NCBI GenBank assembly: GCA_965222645.1
Contig: OZ244968.1
Span: 124,001-188,000, forward strand
Direction: 5' to 3'
Source of the DNA: JABDMH01 sp965222645
GTDB taxonomy: Bacteria; Bacteroidota; Bacteroidia; Chitinophagales; Saprospiraceae
DNA length: 64,000 nucleotides
Numbering within the stretch: position 1 is the stretch's first letter; the number at the start of each line of letters is the position of its first letter. The notes beneath the pieces are model-generated. The model was given only the letters and a program-made list of their open reading frames with translations, was not told the DNA's origin and did not search any database. Position numbers and translations under genes: made by a program. This document shows positions 51,962 to 61,951 of this stretch, piece after piece.

Positions 51962-53167
51962 ATGAATCTCCATGAGTATCAAGGGAAGAGCCTCTTAGAA
52001 AAGTTTGGTGTACCCATCCAGCGGGGCCTTGTTGTGGAAACAGTGGAAGGTGCAGTGACAGCCTACCGGAAGCTCCAGGAAGAAACGGGAACAGAATATG
52101 TGGTTGTCAAAGCTCAGATCCACGCTGGAGGACGTGGTAAGGGAGGTGGTGTGAAACTTGCGAAAGGAGAGGAACAATTGAGGGAGTTTTCGAGCAAAAT
52201 ATTGGGGATGATGCTCAAAACACCACAGACTCCTGGGGGGATGGATGGACCAGGAAAATTAGTCCGCAAAGTACTGATTGCTGAAGATGTTTATGCCCCG
52301 GACTTTGATGCATGCAAGGAATACTACATTTCAATTTTGACCGACCGGGAGAAACAACGGAATGTGATCATCTACTCGACCGAAGGGGGGATGGATATAG
52401 AATCAGTGGCAGAGCATACACCGCACCTATTGCATAAGGAATACATCGATCCCGCATTGGGGATCCTGCCATTCCAAACGAGAAAGGTGGCTTTTAACCT
52501 AGGACTGAGTGGAGATGCATTTAAGGGTATGACGAGATTTATTGCCAGATTGTATCAGGCCTTTGTCGGATCGGATGCGACGCTCTTCGAAATCAATCCC
52601 TGCCTGAAGACTCCGGACAATCGCATCCTCGCAGTGGATTGCAAGGTCTCGCTTGATGACAATGCCCTATACCGTCATCCAGAGCTCGCTGAAATGCGGG
52701 ATCTCAGTGAGGAGGATCCAACAGACGTTGAGGCAAAGGAGTACGGCCTCAATTACGTAAATCTGGATGGAAATGTGGGTTGCATGGTGAATGGTGCAGG
52801 CCTTGCCATGGCTACCATGGATATCATAAAGCTCTCCGGGGGAGAACCCGCGAATTTCCTCGACGTGGGTGGGACTGCTGATGCAGATCGAGTTGAAAAA
52901 GCGTTTCGAATCATCTTAAAAGACCCCAGTGTCAAAGCCATACTCATCAACATATTTGGAGGAATAGTGCGATGTGACCGGGTGGCCAATGGTGTAGTCC
53001 AGGCTTACAAAAATATTGGGGATATCAACATCCCAATTATTGTACGGCTGCAAGGCACCAATGCGGATCTCGCCAAAGACATTATCGACCAGTCAGGATT
53101 ATCAGTAAGATCTGCCGTCGAACTTCGGGAAGCTGCCGAAATCGTCAGTGAAGTACTGGTAGATTAA
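51962..53167 (+). CDS. sucC: Succinyl-CoA synthetase beta subunit
   Basis: 401 residues from the ATG giving MNLHEYQGKSLLEKFGVP, where SucC proteins begin; the longer frame from 51911 lies across the promoter. ATP-grasp region: VVKAQIHAGGRGKGGGVKLAK, then YISILTDREKQRNVIIYSTEGGMDIESVAEHTPH, FEINPC, and DVGGTADADRVEKAFRIILKDPSVKAILINIFGGIVRCDRVANGVV. The enzyme couples succinyl-CoA cleavage to ATP or GTP formation in the TCA cycle. The alpha subunit gene is not adjacent. Confidence 0.96.
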   Translation: MNLHEYQGKSLLEKFGVPIQRGLVVETVEGAVTAYRKLQEETGTEYVVVKAQIHAGGRGKGGGVKLAKGEEQLREFSSKILGMMLKTPQTPGGMDGPGKLVRKVLIAEDVYAPDFDACKEYYISILTDREKQRNVIIYSTEGGMDIESVAEHTPHLLHKEYIDPALGILPFQTRKVAFNLGLSGDAFKGMTRFIARLYQAFVGSDATLFEINPCLKTPDNRILAVDCKVSLDDNALYRHPELAEMRDLSEEDPTDVEAKEYGLNYVNLDGNVGCMVNGAGLAMATMDIIKLSGGEPANFLDVGGTADADRVEKAFRIILKDPSVKAILINIFGGIVRCDRVANGVVQAYKNIGDINIPIIVRLQGTNADLAKDIIDQSGLSVRSAVELREAAEIVSEVLVD

Positions 53168-53235
53168 ACCCAATAAATCTGATGACATATTTTCATCAAT
53201 TTTATTCCCCAGAAGCATCGGGATCATTGCAGAAC

Positions 53236-53256
53236 CCTGCCTGCAGGCAGGCAGGC
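53236..53256. repeat. Short palindromic repeat
   Basis: CCTGCCTGCAGGCAGG is a perfect 16-base palindrome followed by CAGGC. It shares its core with the insert in MITE copy 2 (22939-22967). Lies in the short gap between sucC and xseA. Confidence 0.6.
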
Positions 53257-53378
53257 TCTCCAGAGCGATCTACGATGTTTGTGTTGTACAACTTCCTCTC
53301 GGGCGACAAAATATTTTTGAAACACAGAACAACATTTGATGAGTTCATCTATAGGTACCATAAATTGCGACTGAACTA

Positions 53379-54623
53379 TTGAAAAAGTATACACTCTTTG
53401 AACTGCAGTCCTATTTGCACCGGGTTGTGTCGATGAATTTTACTGAACCTCTTTGGGTCAGGGCAGAAGTCTCCAAATCTAAACTGACACGAGGGAACTT
53501 ATATCTGGAGCTGGTGCAGAAGAATGAAGGAACAGCCCAGGTCTGCGCCCAGGCACGTGCGGTAGTTTGGACTGCCAATATAGATCAGATTGAGCATCAT
53601 ATCGGATCGTCGTTAAGCGATGTGTTGAGGGATGGACTTGAGGTGAGCCTGCAAGTGGAAGTGACCTATCACCCTGTATACGGCCTTTCGTTGTCGGTCC
53701 TTCACGTCGACATGGATTACACCTTGGGTGCACTGGAAAGACAGAGAAAGCAGACATTGGACCGGGTGCGCAAAGAGGGTCTGTTGGAAAAGAATGCGTC
53801 ACTCCCGCTGTCAATCGTTCCACAGCGCATCGCGATAATAAGCTCGAGAACAGCCTCGGGATATCATGATTTTATCCGTCATTTGACGGGAAATCAATAT
53901 GGGTACAATTTCCAATACAAATTGTTTAACTCTGCGCTGCAGGGTCGGAACCTGGTCGATGAAATTGCCCATGCGATGAAGAGCATCGATCGGCATGCAG
54001 ATGCCTTTGACTGCATTGCGATCATACGGGGTGGTGGGTCAAGACTTGACCTTGCGGGATTTGACCTCTACCCGGTTGCCTTTGCGATAAGTCACTGTCG
54101 ATTGCCTGTGTTGACCGGGATCGGTCACGAGACAGATACAACTGTTGCAGATATTGTGGCCTATCAAAATTTCAAGACACCCACTGCTGTCGCTCATTTT
54201 TTAATTGAGAAACTGACACAATTTGAGACTCATATTCAGGATTCCTTTCGAAAGGTAACGCTGAGTTGTGAGAATATCATTCAAAAAGAACTGTTTGACA
54301 TAGGGAAAAATTGGGATAGAATTCGATATCAGACATCAAATGCAGAGGTCAGAGCCAGGTCGCAGATCGAGCAATTGCAACTAGGGATTGATCGCCTGGA
54401 GCACACGGTGCTGGACCGGGCAAAAAACACGATTGCCCAATTGGGCGATAAAGTAAATCTCCTGGATCCCTTTGAAGTTATGAAGAAGGGATACGCCATA
54501 GTATCTCATCAGGGCATTAAGGCGAGGAGTACGCGGGATTTATCGGAGGGAGATGAAATCAAATTGAGATTTTGGGACGGTCAACTTCATTCTGTGGTCA
54601 GGGAAATATTAGCCGATGCCTGA
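53379..54623 (+). CDS. xseA: Exodeoxyribonuclease VII large subunit
   Basis: 414 residues from TTG at 53379 (MKKYTLFELQSYLHRVV..NFTEPLWVRAEV), the position where family members start. OB-fold N-terminus then the catalytic region: PQRIAIISSRTASGYHDF, FDCIAIIRGGGSRLDLAGFD, and LPVLTGIGHETDTTVADIVAYQNFKTPTAVAHFLIE. The C-terminus is a long coiled coil. It digests single-stranded DNA with XseB. It overlaps xseB by eight bases, showing an operon. Confidence 0.93.
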   Translation: MKKYTLFELQSYLHRVVSMNFTEPLWVRAEVSKSKLTRGNLYLELVQKNEGTAQVCAQARAVVWTANIDQIEHHIGSSLSDVLRDGLEVSLQVEVTYHPVYGLSLSVLHVDMDYTLGALERQRKQTLDRVRKEGLLEKNASLPLSIVPQRIAIISSRTASGYHDFIRHLTGNQYGYNFQYKLFNSALQGRNLVDEIAHAMKSIDRHADAFDCIAIIRGGGSRLDLAGFDLYPVAFAISHCRLPVLTGIGHETDTTVADIVAYQNFKTPTAVAHFLIEKLTQFETHIQDSFRKVTLSCENIIQKELFDIGKNWDRIRYQTSNAEVRARSQIEQLQLGIDRLEHTVLDRAKNTIAQLGDKVNLLDPFEVMKKGYAIVSHQGIKARSTRDLSEGDEIKLRFWDGQLHSVVREILADA

Positions 54624-54801
54624 AGAAAAAATGTCCTACTCCAAAGCGCTGGAAAGACTACAAGAAATAGTCAGGCTGCTGGAAAAAGATCTCATTCCCA
54701 TTGATGATCTGGAGCCAATCATCTACGAGAGTCGAAAGCTTCTATCTTATTGCAATGGGAAATTGCATAATCTTTCCCAAATTCTCAACGAGGAAGAGTA
54801 G
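54616..54801 (+). CDS. xseB: Exodeoxyribonuclease VII small subunit
   Basis: 61 residues, short and helical as expected for XseB: MSYSKALERLQEIVRLLEKDLIPIDDLEPIIYESRKLLSYCNGKLHNL. Slightly shorter than the usual 70-80. The start overlaps the xseA stop by eight bases, consistent with coupled translation of a complex made with several XseB per XseA. Confidence 0.88.
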   Translation: MPEEKMSYSKALERLQEIVRLLEKDLIPIDDLEPIIYESRKLLSYCNGKLHNLSQILNEEE

Positions 54802-54866
54802 TACCATGCCAATGCTAAGCGTGCCTGCAAGTACGGACGTATAATAAAAATTCATATTTTTGGTTG

Positions 54867-57518
54867 ATGGCAGGGAAGGGTAAAAAACCAGGGAAGATCA
54901 CACCCCTGATGAAGCAGTATTTTGAGACGAAGCAAAAGTACCCACATACCCTATTGCTGTTCCGTGTCGGTGATTTCTACGAAACCTTTGGTGAGGACGC
55001 AGTGACTGCTGCCAAGATCCTGGGAATCGTGCTAACCAGTCGCAACAATGGCGGTAGTGACATTGAGCTGGCTGGATTCCCATATCATTCGCTGGATATG
55101 TATCTCCCCCGGTTGGTAAGGGCGGGTTACCGGGTTGCCATCTGTGAGCAGTTGGAAAAGCCGAGCAAAGAGAAGAAAATCGTGAAGCGAGGAGTCACTG
55201 AGGTTGTGACCCCAGGTGTGGTGGCCAGCGACAGTATTCTAGAACAGAATAGGAACAATTTCCTGGCATCCGTGCACTATAATCCGGAGGGTCGCCAGGG
55301 TTTGGCTTTGCTCGATCTTTCTACCGGTGAATTCTTCGTCGCCGAGGGAACTCCGGATTATGTCGAAAAAATCGTTCAAAGTTTCAGTCCGTCAGAAATC
55401 ATCTACAGTAAGGGCAATGAGAGCGAAGTGATACGTCAGTTTGGGGAGGCTTACTTTCGCTATGCTCTGGACGATTGGATCTTTTCAGCAGATTTTGCGT
55501 ACGAACGATTGCAGGACCATTTTGAGGTCCAGTCTTTGAAAGGATTTGGAATTGAAGATCTGCCACTAGGTCAAATTTCTGCGGGTGCGGTATTACAGTA
55601 TCTCACAATGACCGAAAACACAGCATTGCCTCATTTGCAGATGATCCAACGGATCGTGAGGAGTGATCACCTGTGGATGGACAAATTTACGGTTCGAAAT
55701 CTCGAGCTCGTGCAATCCCCGCATGCCGGAGGTATTCCACTGATCGATGTCATCGATTGTACCGCATCACCAATGGGCAGCCGCATGCTGAAAAAATGGC
55801 TGCTGTTGCCACTGGTTGACCCCAAGGCGATTGTAGAGCGGCTCGATTCCGTAGAGATGTTGGTGACCAATGGGAGGCACAGGGAAGAACTAAAAATCCA
55901 GGTCGAGAAAACAGGGGATTTGGAAAGGCTAATTTCTAAAATATCCTTGGGAAAGGCGAATCCACGCGACATTCTTCAACTCGCGCACGGGTTAGCCACC
56001 ATACTTCCAATAGAGGAACACATCCGGTCCCTGGATTCACGTGGTCTCAACCAAATTGCTCAATCTCTGAATCCTTGTACAGCGATAAAAGAACGAATTG
56101 AGAGGGAAATTGTCGAAAATCCTCCCGTACACATTCAGAAAAGTGAAGTGATTAGAGATGGAGTGTCGGATGAGCTGGACGGTTATCGGCATGTGATACG
56201 CAACAGCCGGGACATGCTGGTGGAGATTCAGCAGAAAGAAGCAGAAGCAACGGGAATTACCAATCTGAAAATTGGATTTAATAATGTGTTTGGATATTAC
56301 CTGGAGGTCACGAACAAGTATAAGGACCAGGGCCTTATCCCAGATGAATGGATCCGGAAACAGACGTTGACAAATGCAGAACGGTATATCACAGAGGAAT
56401 TGAAAGTCCTCGAAGAGAAGATCCTCAGTGCTGAGGAGAAAGCCAAGGTATGTGAGCGATCATTGATGGACTCTCTGGAGAAAGAAATTCTGACATTTAC
56501 CAAGTCGATTCAAATCAATGCGCATTCTATTGCCTACCTGGATTGCCTGCTTTCCTTTGCTACCTTGGCTATGCGTCATGACTATTGCAAGCCTCAGTTA
56601 AATGATGGTCTGTCTATTTCCATCAAAGGGGGTCGACACCCTGTCATCGAGTCCCAGATGGGACCCTCCGAGCATTATGTACCAAATGATGTCCACCTGG
56701 ATACGGAAGGCACCCAAATTATGATGATTACGGGGCCCAATATGTCGGGAAAATCTGCCTTCCTCAGACAGACCGCACTGATATGTATCATGGCACAGAT
56801 GGGATCCTTTGTGCCCGCTGATGAGGCTGTAATCGGTTGGGTCGATAAGCTCTTTACCCGCGTGGGTGCTTCAGACAATATTTCGACCGGTGAATCCACT
56901 TTTATGGTCGAAATGAACGAAACGGCAAGCATCTTGAATAATATCTCAGCACGGAGTCTGATCTTACTGGATGAGATAGGAAGGGGTACCAGTACCTATG
57001 ATGGAATATCAATTGCATGGAGCATTGCAGAGTATCTCCATCAAAATAAACCCGCCCATCCCAAGACCTTATTTGCCACTCATTACCACGAGCTCAACGA
57101 GCTGGCAAACCAGTTTAGCCGGATCAAGAATTTTCATATCGCTACCCGGGAGTCTGGAAACCAGGTGGTCTTCCTGCGAAAATTAGAACCGGGAGGTAGT
57201 GAACATAGCTTTGGGATCCATGTAGCAAGAATGGCCGGTATGCCGAGTTCCATTGTTCGGCGAGCCACCGAATTGCTTTTTCAACTGGAACAGAAGCGAT
57301 TGAACAATGGACAAACAACGCGAGAGCTCATCAACGAAAGCCTGAACGAAATTCAAGTTGGCGATTTTCAACTCAATATTTTTGAGCAACACGATCCCCT
57401 GGCCCAAGAGATTGTGGAAGAACTCTCACAAATTGATGTCAATATACTGACACCGATTGAATGTATGCTGAAAATCAGTGAGTTAAAAACAAAATTAGAA
57501 GCTGTACTTCAATCATAG
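54867..57518 (+). CDS. mutS: DNA mismatch repair protein MutS
   Basis: 883 residues from the ATG at 54867 (a TTG one codon upstream is also in frame). Mismatch-binding domain: TPLMKQYFETKQKYPHTLLLFRVGDFYETFGEDA with the Phe-x-Glu (FYE) mismatch reader; ATPase: MMITGPNMSGKSAFLRQTALICIMAQMGSFVPADEA (Walker A), SLILLDEIGRGTSTYDGISIAW (Walker B/signature), and TLFATHYHELNEL. It recognises mispairs and recruits MutL. It closely follows xseAB but the gap of 65 bases suggests its own start of transcription is possible. Confidence 0.97.
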   Translation: MAGKGKKPGKITPLMKQYFETKQKYPHTLLLFRVGDFYETFGEDAVTAAKILGIVLTSRNNGGSDIELAGFPYHSLDMYLPRLVRAGYRVAICEQLEKPSKEKKIVKRGVTEVVTPGVVASDSILEQNRNNFLASVHYNPEGRQGLALLDLSTGEFFVAEGTPDYVEKIVQSFSPSEIIYSKGNESEVIRQFGEAYFRYALDDWIFSADFAYERLQDHFEVQSLKGFGIEDLPLGQISAGAVLQYLTMTENTALPHLQMIQRIVRSDHLWMDKFTVRNLELVQSPHAGGIPLIDVIDCTASPMGSRMLKKWLLLPLVDPKAIVERLDSVEMLVTNGRHREELKIQVEKTGDLERLISKISLGKANPRDILQLAHGLATILPIEEHIRSLDSRGLNQIAQSLNPCTAIKERIEREIVENPPVHIQKSEVIRDGVSDELDGYRHVIRNSRDMLVEIQQKEAEATGITNLKIGFNNVFGYYLEVTNKYKDQGLIPDEWIRKQTLTNAERYITEELKVLEEKILSAEEKAKVCERSLMDSLEKEILTFTKSIQINAHSIAYLDCLLSFATLAMRHDYCKPQLNDGLSISIKGGRHPVIESQMGPSEHYVPNDVHLDTEGTQIMMITGPNMSGKSAFLRQTALICIMAQMGSFVPADEAVIGWVDKLFTRVGASDNISTGESTFMVEMNETASILNNISARSLILLDEIGRGTSTYDGISIAWSIAEYLHQNKPAHPKTLFATHYHELNELANQFSRIKNFHIATRESGNQVVFLRKLEPGGSEHSFGIHVARMAGMPSSIVRRATELLFQLEQKRLNNGQTTRELINESLNEIQVGDFQLNIFEQHDPLAQEIVEELSQIDVNILTPIECMLKISELKTKLEAVLQS

Positions 57519-57523
57519 TTGTT

Positions 57524-58399
57524 ATGGAAATCTACGAGAAGCCCATGTTTAAAGAGCCCATACTCAAGGACCAGACTATTATTGTCACAGGTGGTGGTAC
57601 GGGTTTGGGGAAAGCTATGGCTTCTTATTTTTCTGAGTTGGGTGCTTGTGTCGTCATCACGGGAAGACGTGAGCAGGTATTGCAAAACACCGCTGAGGAG
57701 ATTGCCTCAGCAACAGGTGGAAAGGTCCTGCCCTTGCCGGGTGATGTGAGGGAAATTGAGGATGTAAGGCACGTCTTAACCAAAAGTGTAGAAACCTTTG
57801 GATCGGTCACTGGATTGGTAAACAACGCGGCCGGTAACTTTGTCTCACCGACAGAACGGTTATCACACCGCGCTTTTAAGGCTGTGATCGAGATTGTCCT
57901 ACAGGGGTCCATTCATTTCTCGTTGGAGTGTGGTAAATACTGGATCGACAAGGGTGTTGGCGGTACAATACTGAATATTGTCACCACTTATGCCTGGACG
58001 GGTACGGGATACACAGTGCCCAGCGCCTGTGCGAAAGCGGGTGTTCTGGCGATGACCCGTTCCCTGGCCGTGGAATGGGGCCGCAAATATGGAATTCGGG
58101 TCAATGCCATTGCTCCTGGTCCCTTTCCCACCAAAGGGGCATGGAGCAGATTGTTACCGGGCGAGGCTGCAGAACGTTTTGATCCCGCCCAAAGGGTTCC
58201 GCTGCAAAGAGTTGGTGAAAAACAGGAGTTAGCAAATTTAGCGGCCTACCTGATGTCAGAATTCGCCGGATATATCAATGGTGAAGTTGTGACGATCGAT
58301 GGAGGAGAGTGGTTGGAAAACGGGGGTCAATTCAACGCATTCAGGCATGTTTCGGATGATGTTTGGGACGCGCTGGCCAAGGCAAGAGGCAAGGGTTAG
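57524..58399 (+). CDS. SDR oxidoreductase, 2,4-dienoyl-CoA reductase-like
   Basis: 291 residues. Cofactor motif TGGGTGLGKA and structural NNAAGNF (about 96-102) are clear. The catalytic region reads TYAWTGTGYTVPSACAKAGVLAMTRSLAVEWG: the usual YxxxK tyrosine is replaced by Ser (SACAK), as known in peroxisomal/mitochondrial 2,4-dienoyl-CoA reductases. PGPFPTKGAWSRLLPG, then DGGEWLENGGQF, fit that subfamily. It would reduce dienoyl-CoA in unsaturated fatty-acid degradation. It starts six bases after the mutS stop. Confidence 0.83.
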   Translation: MEIYEKPMFKEPILKDQTIIVTGGGTGLGKAMASYFSELGACVVITGRREQVLQNTAEEIASATGGKVLPLPGDVREIEDVRHVLTKSVETFGSVTGLVNNAAGNFVSPTERLSHRAFKAVIEIVLQGSIHFSLECGKYWIDKGVGGTILNIVTTYAWTGTGYTVPSACAKAGVLAMTRSLAVEWGRKYGIRVNAIAPGPFPTKGAWSRLLPGEAAERFDPAQRVPLQRVGEKQELANLAAYLMSEFAGYINGEVVTIDGGEWLENGGQFNAFRHVSDDVWDALAKARGKG

Positions 58400-58458
58400 T
58401 ACAATAGGGATAAGATGGGAGCCGAAAACTGTTTTGATTATTTAATACATTTAAGGTC

Positions 58459-58884
58459 ATGTCTCACAAGATAATTCTGATCCTGCTACTGGTCACCCCA
58501 TTGTATCTGAGTGGTCAGGGTGATCTCTTTGGCAATTGGGAGGGCAAGATGTCTAGCGTACATGGCAAGTATTTCTTTAATCTGGTCATCCAACCAGATC
58601 AGGACAGGCGCAAGATCCGTGGCTTTGCTACCCATGACCGCAATGGGTCCCGGGAAGTAATCGAGTTAAAGGGCATCTTCTACTCAGACAATTCGATTTA
58701 TTTGGCCGATGTAGTTCGACCGAAGAAGAAGATAAAGGCCGGCGAAACCTTTAGCCGCCTGCAATTTGCATTTAAATGGCTAGATGGAGCCTGGGTCCTC
58801 GACGGCCACTGGCAGGAATACTTCGATTTACGCAAATACCGGAAAGGCAGGCTGGTCCTCAGAAAACGACGTCCAAGAGCATAA
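58459..58884 (+). CDS. Exported hypothetical protein
   Basis: 141 residues. A signal peptide (MSHKIILILLLVTPLYLSGQ) precedes a small beta-rich domain: LFGNWEGKMSSVHGKYFFNLVIQPDQDRRKIRGFATHDRNGSREVIELKGIFYSDNSIYLADVV and WVLDGHWQEYFDLRKYRKGRLVLRK. The pattern resembles periplasmic lipocalin-like proteins, but no family is claimed. It is 60 bases beyond the SDR gene and convergent with the M16 gene. Confidence 0.7.
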   Translation: MSHKIILILLLVTPLYLSGQGDLFGNWEGKMSSVHGKYFFNLVIQPDQDRRKIRGFATHDRNGSREVIELKGIFYSDNSIYLADVVRPKKKIKAGETFSRLQFAFKWLDGAWVLDGHWQEYFDLRKYRKGRLVLRKRRPRA

Positions 58885-58944
58885 CCGGATAGGCGAAAAT
58901 TTGCCCAGGTATCCGCAGGCAGCACGCAGTCACTAGTACTAGTA

Positions 58945-61836
58945 CTAGTTTCCGCTCGAGTCTTCCTCACCATCAGGCAGCATGACGACTTCAATTCTAT
59001 TGTCTGTGCCAAAAACATGACTGGCCATTTTCTGGACATCTTCCGCCGTAATGGCTCTGATGATAGGCTCATAAACCTCAACCCGAAGTTGAGATGGATC
59101 CTGATCATACGTAAAATTGGTTTTCAACGTATTGACCCAGTATCCGTTTTTCTTCAAGTTCTTGATCCTTCCCTGAATTTTCAATTCCTTGACCTTAATC
59201 ATTTCTTCCTCCTCTACTGGTGTCATCATCAGGTTCCGGATATCCTGTTTGGCGACATCGATTAAGGTGTCCACTTGATCCGGTTCGGCGTTAAAGGAAA
59301 TGGTCATGACATATTCTTCCCGGGGAAATTTGGTAAACGATCCACTGACTCGTACCCCGTACACACCACCCTGATCTTCGCGCATAGATTCTCGCAGCTT
59401 ATTTCTCATGACCTCCACCAACATATTAAAATGAAGTCTGTTGGGTTTGCTGTCAAATTCGAAGTCACCGGACCAGGTCATTTCCACCTGAGCTTTGGGT
59501 GCCTGACCGAAAGAGAATCGCTCTGAGTGATTCCCCTCCGAAATTTTTGCATTGATGTCTTTCCACTGGTCTTCCCGCACAGTGCCGGGAAGGGACGCTA
59601 TATATTTTTCTATGTGAGGTTTTATGCTTTCCGGCGTGAAGTTCCCGACAAAAATAAATGTGAAATCTGATGCGTCGGCAAATCGATCATTGTAAACCTC
59701 CATGACCTGATCTAATGAAACCTCATCTAAATCCTCCAGCCGGGGTATTCCTCTTCTTTTGTGATTTTTGTATTTGACTTCATTCACTTTGTCCATAAAA
59801 TAATAGTTGGGATTGGCGCGTAGGTTCTGCAAAACCTTCTGCTGCCGTGCGATGAGGGAGTTGTAGGTCTCTTCGTCTCTACGGGGTGCGGTGAAATACA
59901 GATGGAGAAGCTGAAACATCGTTTCCTGATCCTTGATTGTGCTGAAACCTTGAAGACCTTCCTCCAACTCACCGATGTACGGGCCCACCCGAACCTGTTT
60001 CCCAGCCAGCATTTTTTCCAACTGAATCTGATTAAAAGAACCAACACCACTTTGGCCAACAATATATGAGGCCAGAGATGCGGATTGGTAGGCGTCATCA
60101 CTATAGTTGGAATGACCTCCGGGGCTGAAGGCCGTAAACTGTATTTCGTCATTCTGATAGTCTGTCGGTTTCAGTACCACGGTAGCTCCATTCGAAAGTG
60201 TCCACAAGGTGATGTCAACGGGTTCAATCCGATCCACAGATTCGATTGATCCGTCAAGGGGCTCAGAAGCCATAAGAGGCTCATCAGAAACTGCGTCGAT
60301 GTAGGGATCTACGGCTTCCTGATCAATGTCGCCTATCAGACTGATAATCTCCGCTTCCGTCGGTAAGGGCACGTCTTCCTTGTCAGGACCAGTGATCACG
60401 ATGACCCGGTTTTCGCCTTCTGTAATCCACTTATTTGCTACTTCATTGATTTCTTCCAGAGCTATGGTAGGTAAAATTGACTGCGCCAGTTCTAATCTTT
60501 GTGTTGGACTCGGCACGGGGTTCTTGTGCAGGTAATGAAAGACATAACTCATGCTGATTCTCCCCGATTCGATCTTGTCCTCTTCTTTGGCGGTCGTCTC
60601 CAGGGAGCTGAGCATTTCCTTCCGGGTGCGGTCAAGCTCTGTTTGTGTGAATCCATGCAGACGGACCCGTCTATTTTCGCGCAGGACGGCCTTGAGTCCA
60701 TTCATCACCTCGCCTTCTCCCGTGCTGACAAAAGCTGTGTATGAATCTAAATTTCCTACTTGCCTTCCATATCCCGAATAACCATAGAGGAACGGCGGTT
60801 CAGCAGATTTTCTCAGCTCGTCCAATCGCTGGTTGAGCATACGATTATATAACCCCTGGATCAAGGACCCCCTGTACTCATCAAGTGTAGTCACCGGTTG
60901 ATGATCGTGCTTATACATCACTCGAGCCGTCGTATAGGTCGCCTCCTTGTCCTTGGTAATGGACACCAACGTCTCATCGTGGTCAGGGAAATCATAGACT
61001 TCTTTTTTCCTTGGATTCCCGGGATTTGTCAGCTTTGAAAAACGGGAAATAATATCCTGCTCCACTTTATCAACATCGATATCCCCGACGACGACCACTG
61101 CCATCAGATCCGGACGATACCAATCCCGATAAAAGCGTTTTAATGCATCATAGGGTGCGTTATTGATAATTTCTCTTGTGCCAATAGGCAATCTATTAGC
61201 ATACTTTGACTCGTGAAAGATCACCGGCAAATATTTATTCCGCATGCGCTCATCTGCGCTGAGACCTGACCTCAATTCAGACTCCACGACGCCTCTTTCT
61301 TTATCGATCTCTTCATCCTCAAAGGTGACGGCATGAGACCAATCTTCAAGGATCAACATACCTTTGTCAAAGAGTTCCTGCGAGTCCGTGCGTACCTGCA
61401 ACATGTACACCGTTTCGTCAAAACTAGTAAATGCATTGAGGTCGGGACCGAAGCGGGTGCCCACACTCTGTAAATAATCCACAAGCTCACTCTTGGCAAA
61501 GTGTTTTGTTCCGTTGAATGCCATATGTTCGACAAAGTGGGCTAAGCCTAGCTGATCATCATCTTCATTGATGGACCCAGCGGCAAGTGCCAGCCGTAAC
61601 TCTGCCCTATTTTCGGGTTTTTTGTTGGCCTGTACATAGTACTGCAGGCCATTTGGCAAAGAACCGCGGCGCACTCGAGGATCGAGCGGAACGGGATCGC
61701 CGGTAATATTTATTTTTTCATTGTCCACATTTATTGTGGTGAGTTTCTCCGCTGTGACGGCTTGTGCGATGAGTGGTGATGATCCAGTAAGGAACAGGGA
61801 GGTGACCAAGACGATAACCGGGCTGAATGATCTCAT
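58945..61836 (-). CDS. M16 family metallopeptidase, full-length two-half protein
   Basis: 963 residues with a signal peptide (VIVLVTSLFLTGSSPLIAQA). The N-terminal half has the inverted zinc motif HFVEHMAFNG (His100, Glu103, His104) and the downstream Glu in ERGVVESELRSG. The C-terminal half lacks the motif, as is normal, and has the R/Y-type substrate-binding text (MREDQGGVYGVRVSGSF). This is the insulinase/pitrilysin arrangement in a single chain. It is likely a periplasmic peptidase. The stop codon lies within a run of three ACTAGT units. Confidence 0.93.
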   Translation of the reverse strand: MRSFSPVIVLVTSLFLTGSSPLIAQAVTAEKLTTINVDNEKINITGDPVPLDPRVRRGSLPNGLQYYVQANKKPENRAELRLALAAGSINEDDDQLGLAHFVEHMAFNGTKHFAKSELVDYLQSVGTRFGPDLNAFTSFDETVYMLQVRTDSQELFDKGMLILEDWSHAVTFEDEEIDKERGVVESELRSGLSADERMRNKYLPVIFHESKYANRLPIGTREIINNAPYDALKRFYRDWYRPDLMAVVVVGDIDVDKVEQDIISRFSKLTNPGNPRKKEVYDFPDHDETLVSITKDKEATYTTARVMYKHDHQPVTTLDEYRGSLIQGLYNRMLNQRLDELRKSAEPPFLYGYSGYGRQVGNLDSYTAFVSTGEGEVMNGLKAVLRENRRVRLHGFTQTELDRTRKEMLSSLETTAKEEDKIESGRISMSYVFHYLHKNPVPSPTQRLELAQSILPTIALEEINEVANKWITEGENRVIVITGPDKEDVPLPTEAEIISLIGDIDQEAVDPYIDAVSDEPLMASEPLDGSIESVDRIEPVDITLWTLSNGATVVLKPTDYQNDEIQFTAFSPGGHSNYSDDAYQSASLASYIVGQSGVGSFNQIQLEKMLAGKQVRVGPYIGELEEGLQGFSTIKDQETMFQLLHLYFTAPRRDEETYNSLIARQQKVLQNLRANPNYYFMDKVNEVKYKNHKRRGIPRLEDLDEVSLDQVMEVYNDRFADASDFTFIFVGNFTPESIKPHIEKYIASLPGTVREDQWKDINAKISEGNHSERFSFGQAPKAQVEMTWSGDFEFDSKPNRLHFNMLVEVMRNKLRESMREDQGGVYGVRVSGSFTKFPREEYVMTISFNAEPDQVDTLIDVAKQDIRNLMMTPVEEEEMIKVKELKIQGRIKNLKKNGYWVNTLKTNFTYDQDPSQLRVEVYEPIIRAITAEDVQKMASHVFGTDNRIEVVMLPDGEEDSSGN

Positions 61837-61951
61837 TTTCTTGAATTTAAATTAGTATGTGAAGCTGGGAGTGTCCCTTAAGCTTAAGTTCTATTTTACA
61901 AACGAGAATGTTGACCTTTTTCGTTGAAAATCGAGGAGAAATCGACAAAAA

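Noticed and set aside
53182..53382. 66-codon open frame between sucC and xseA
   Set aside because: Contains the palindromic repeat translated through (NPACRQAGSP) and has no recognisable protein features.
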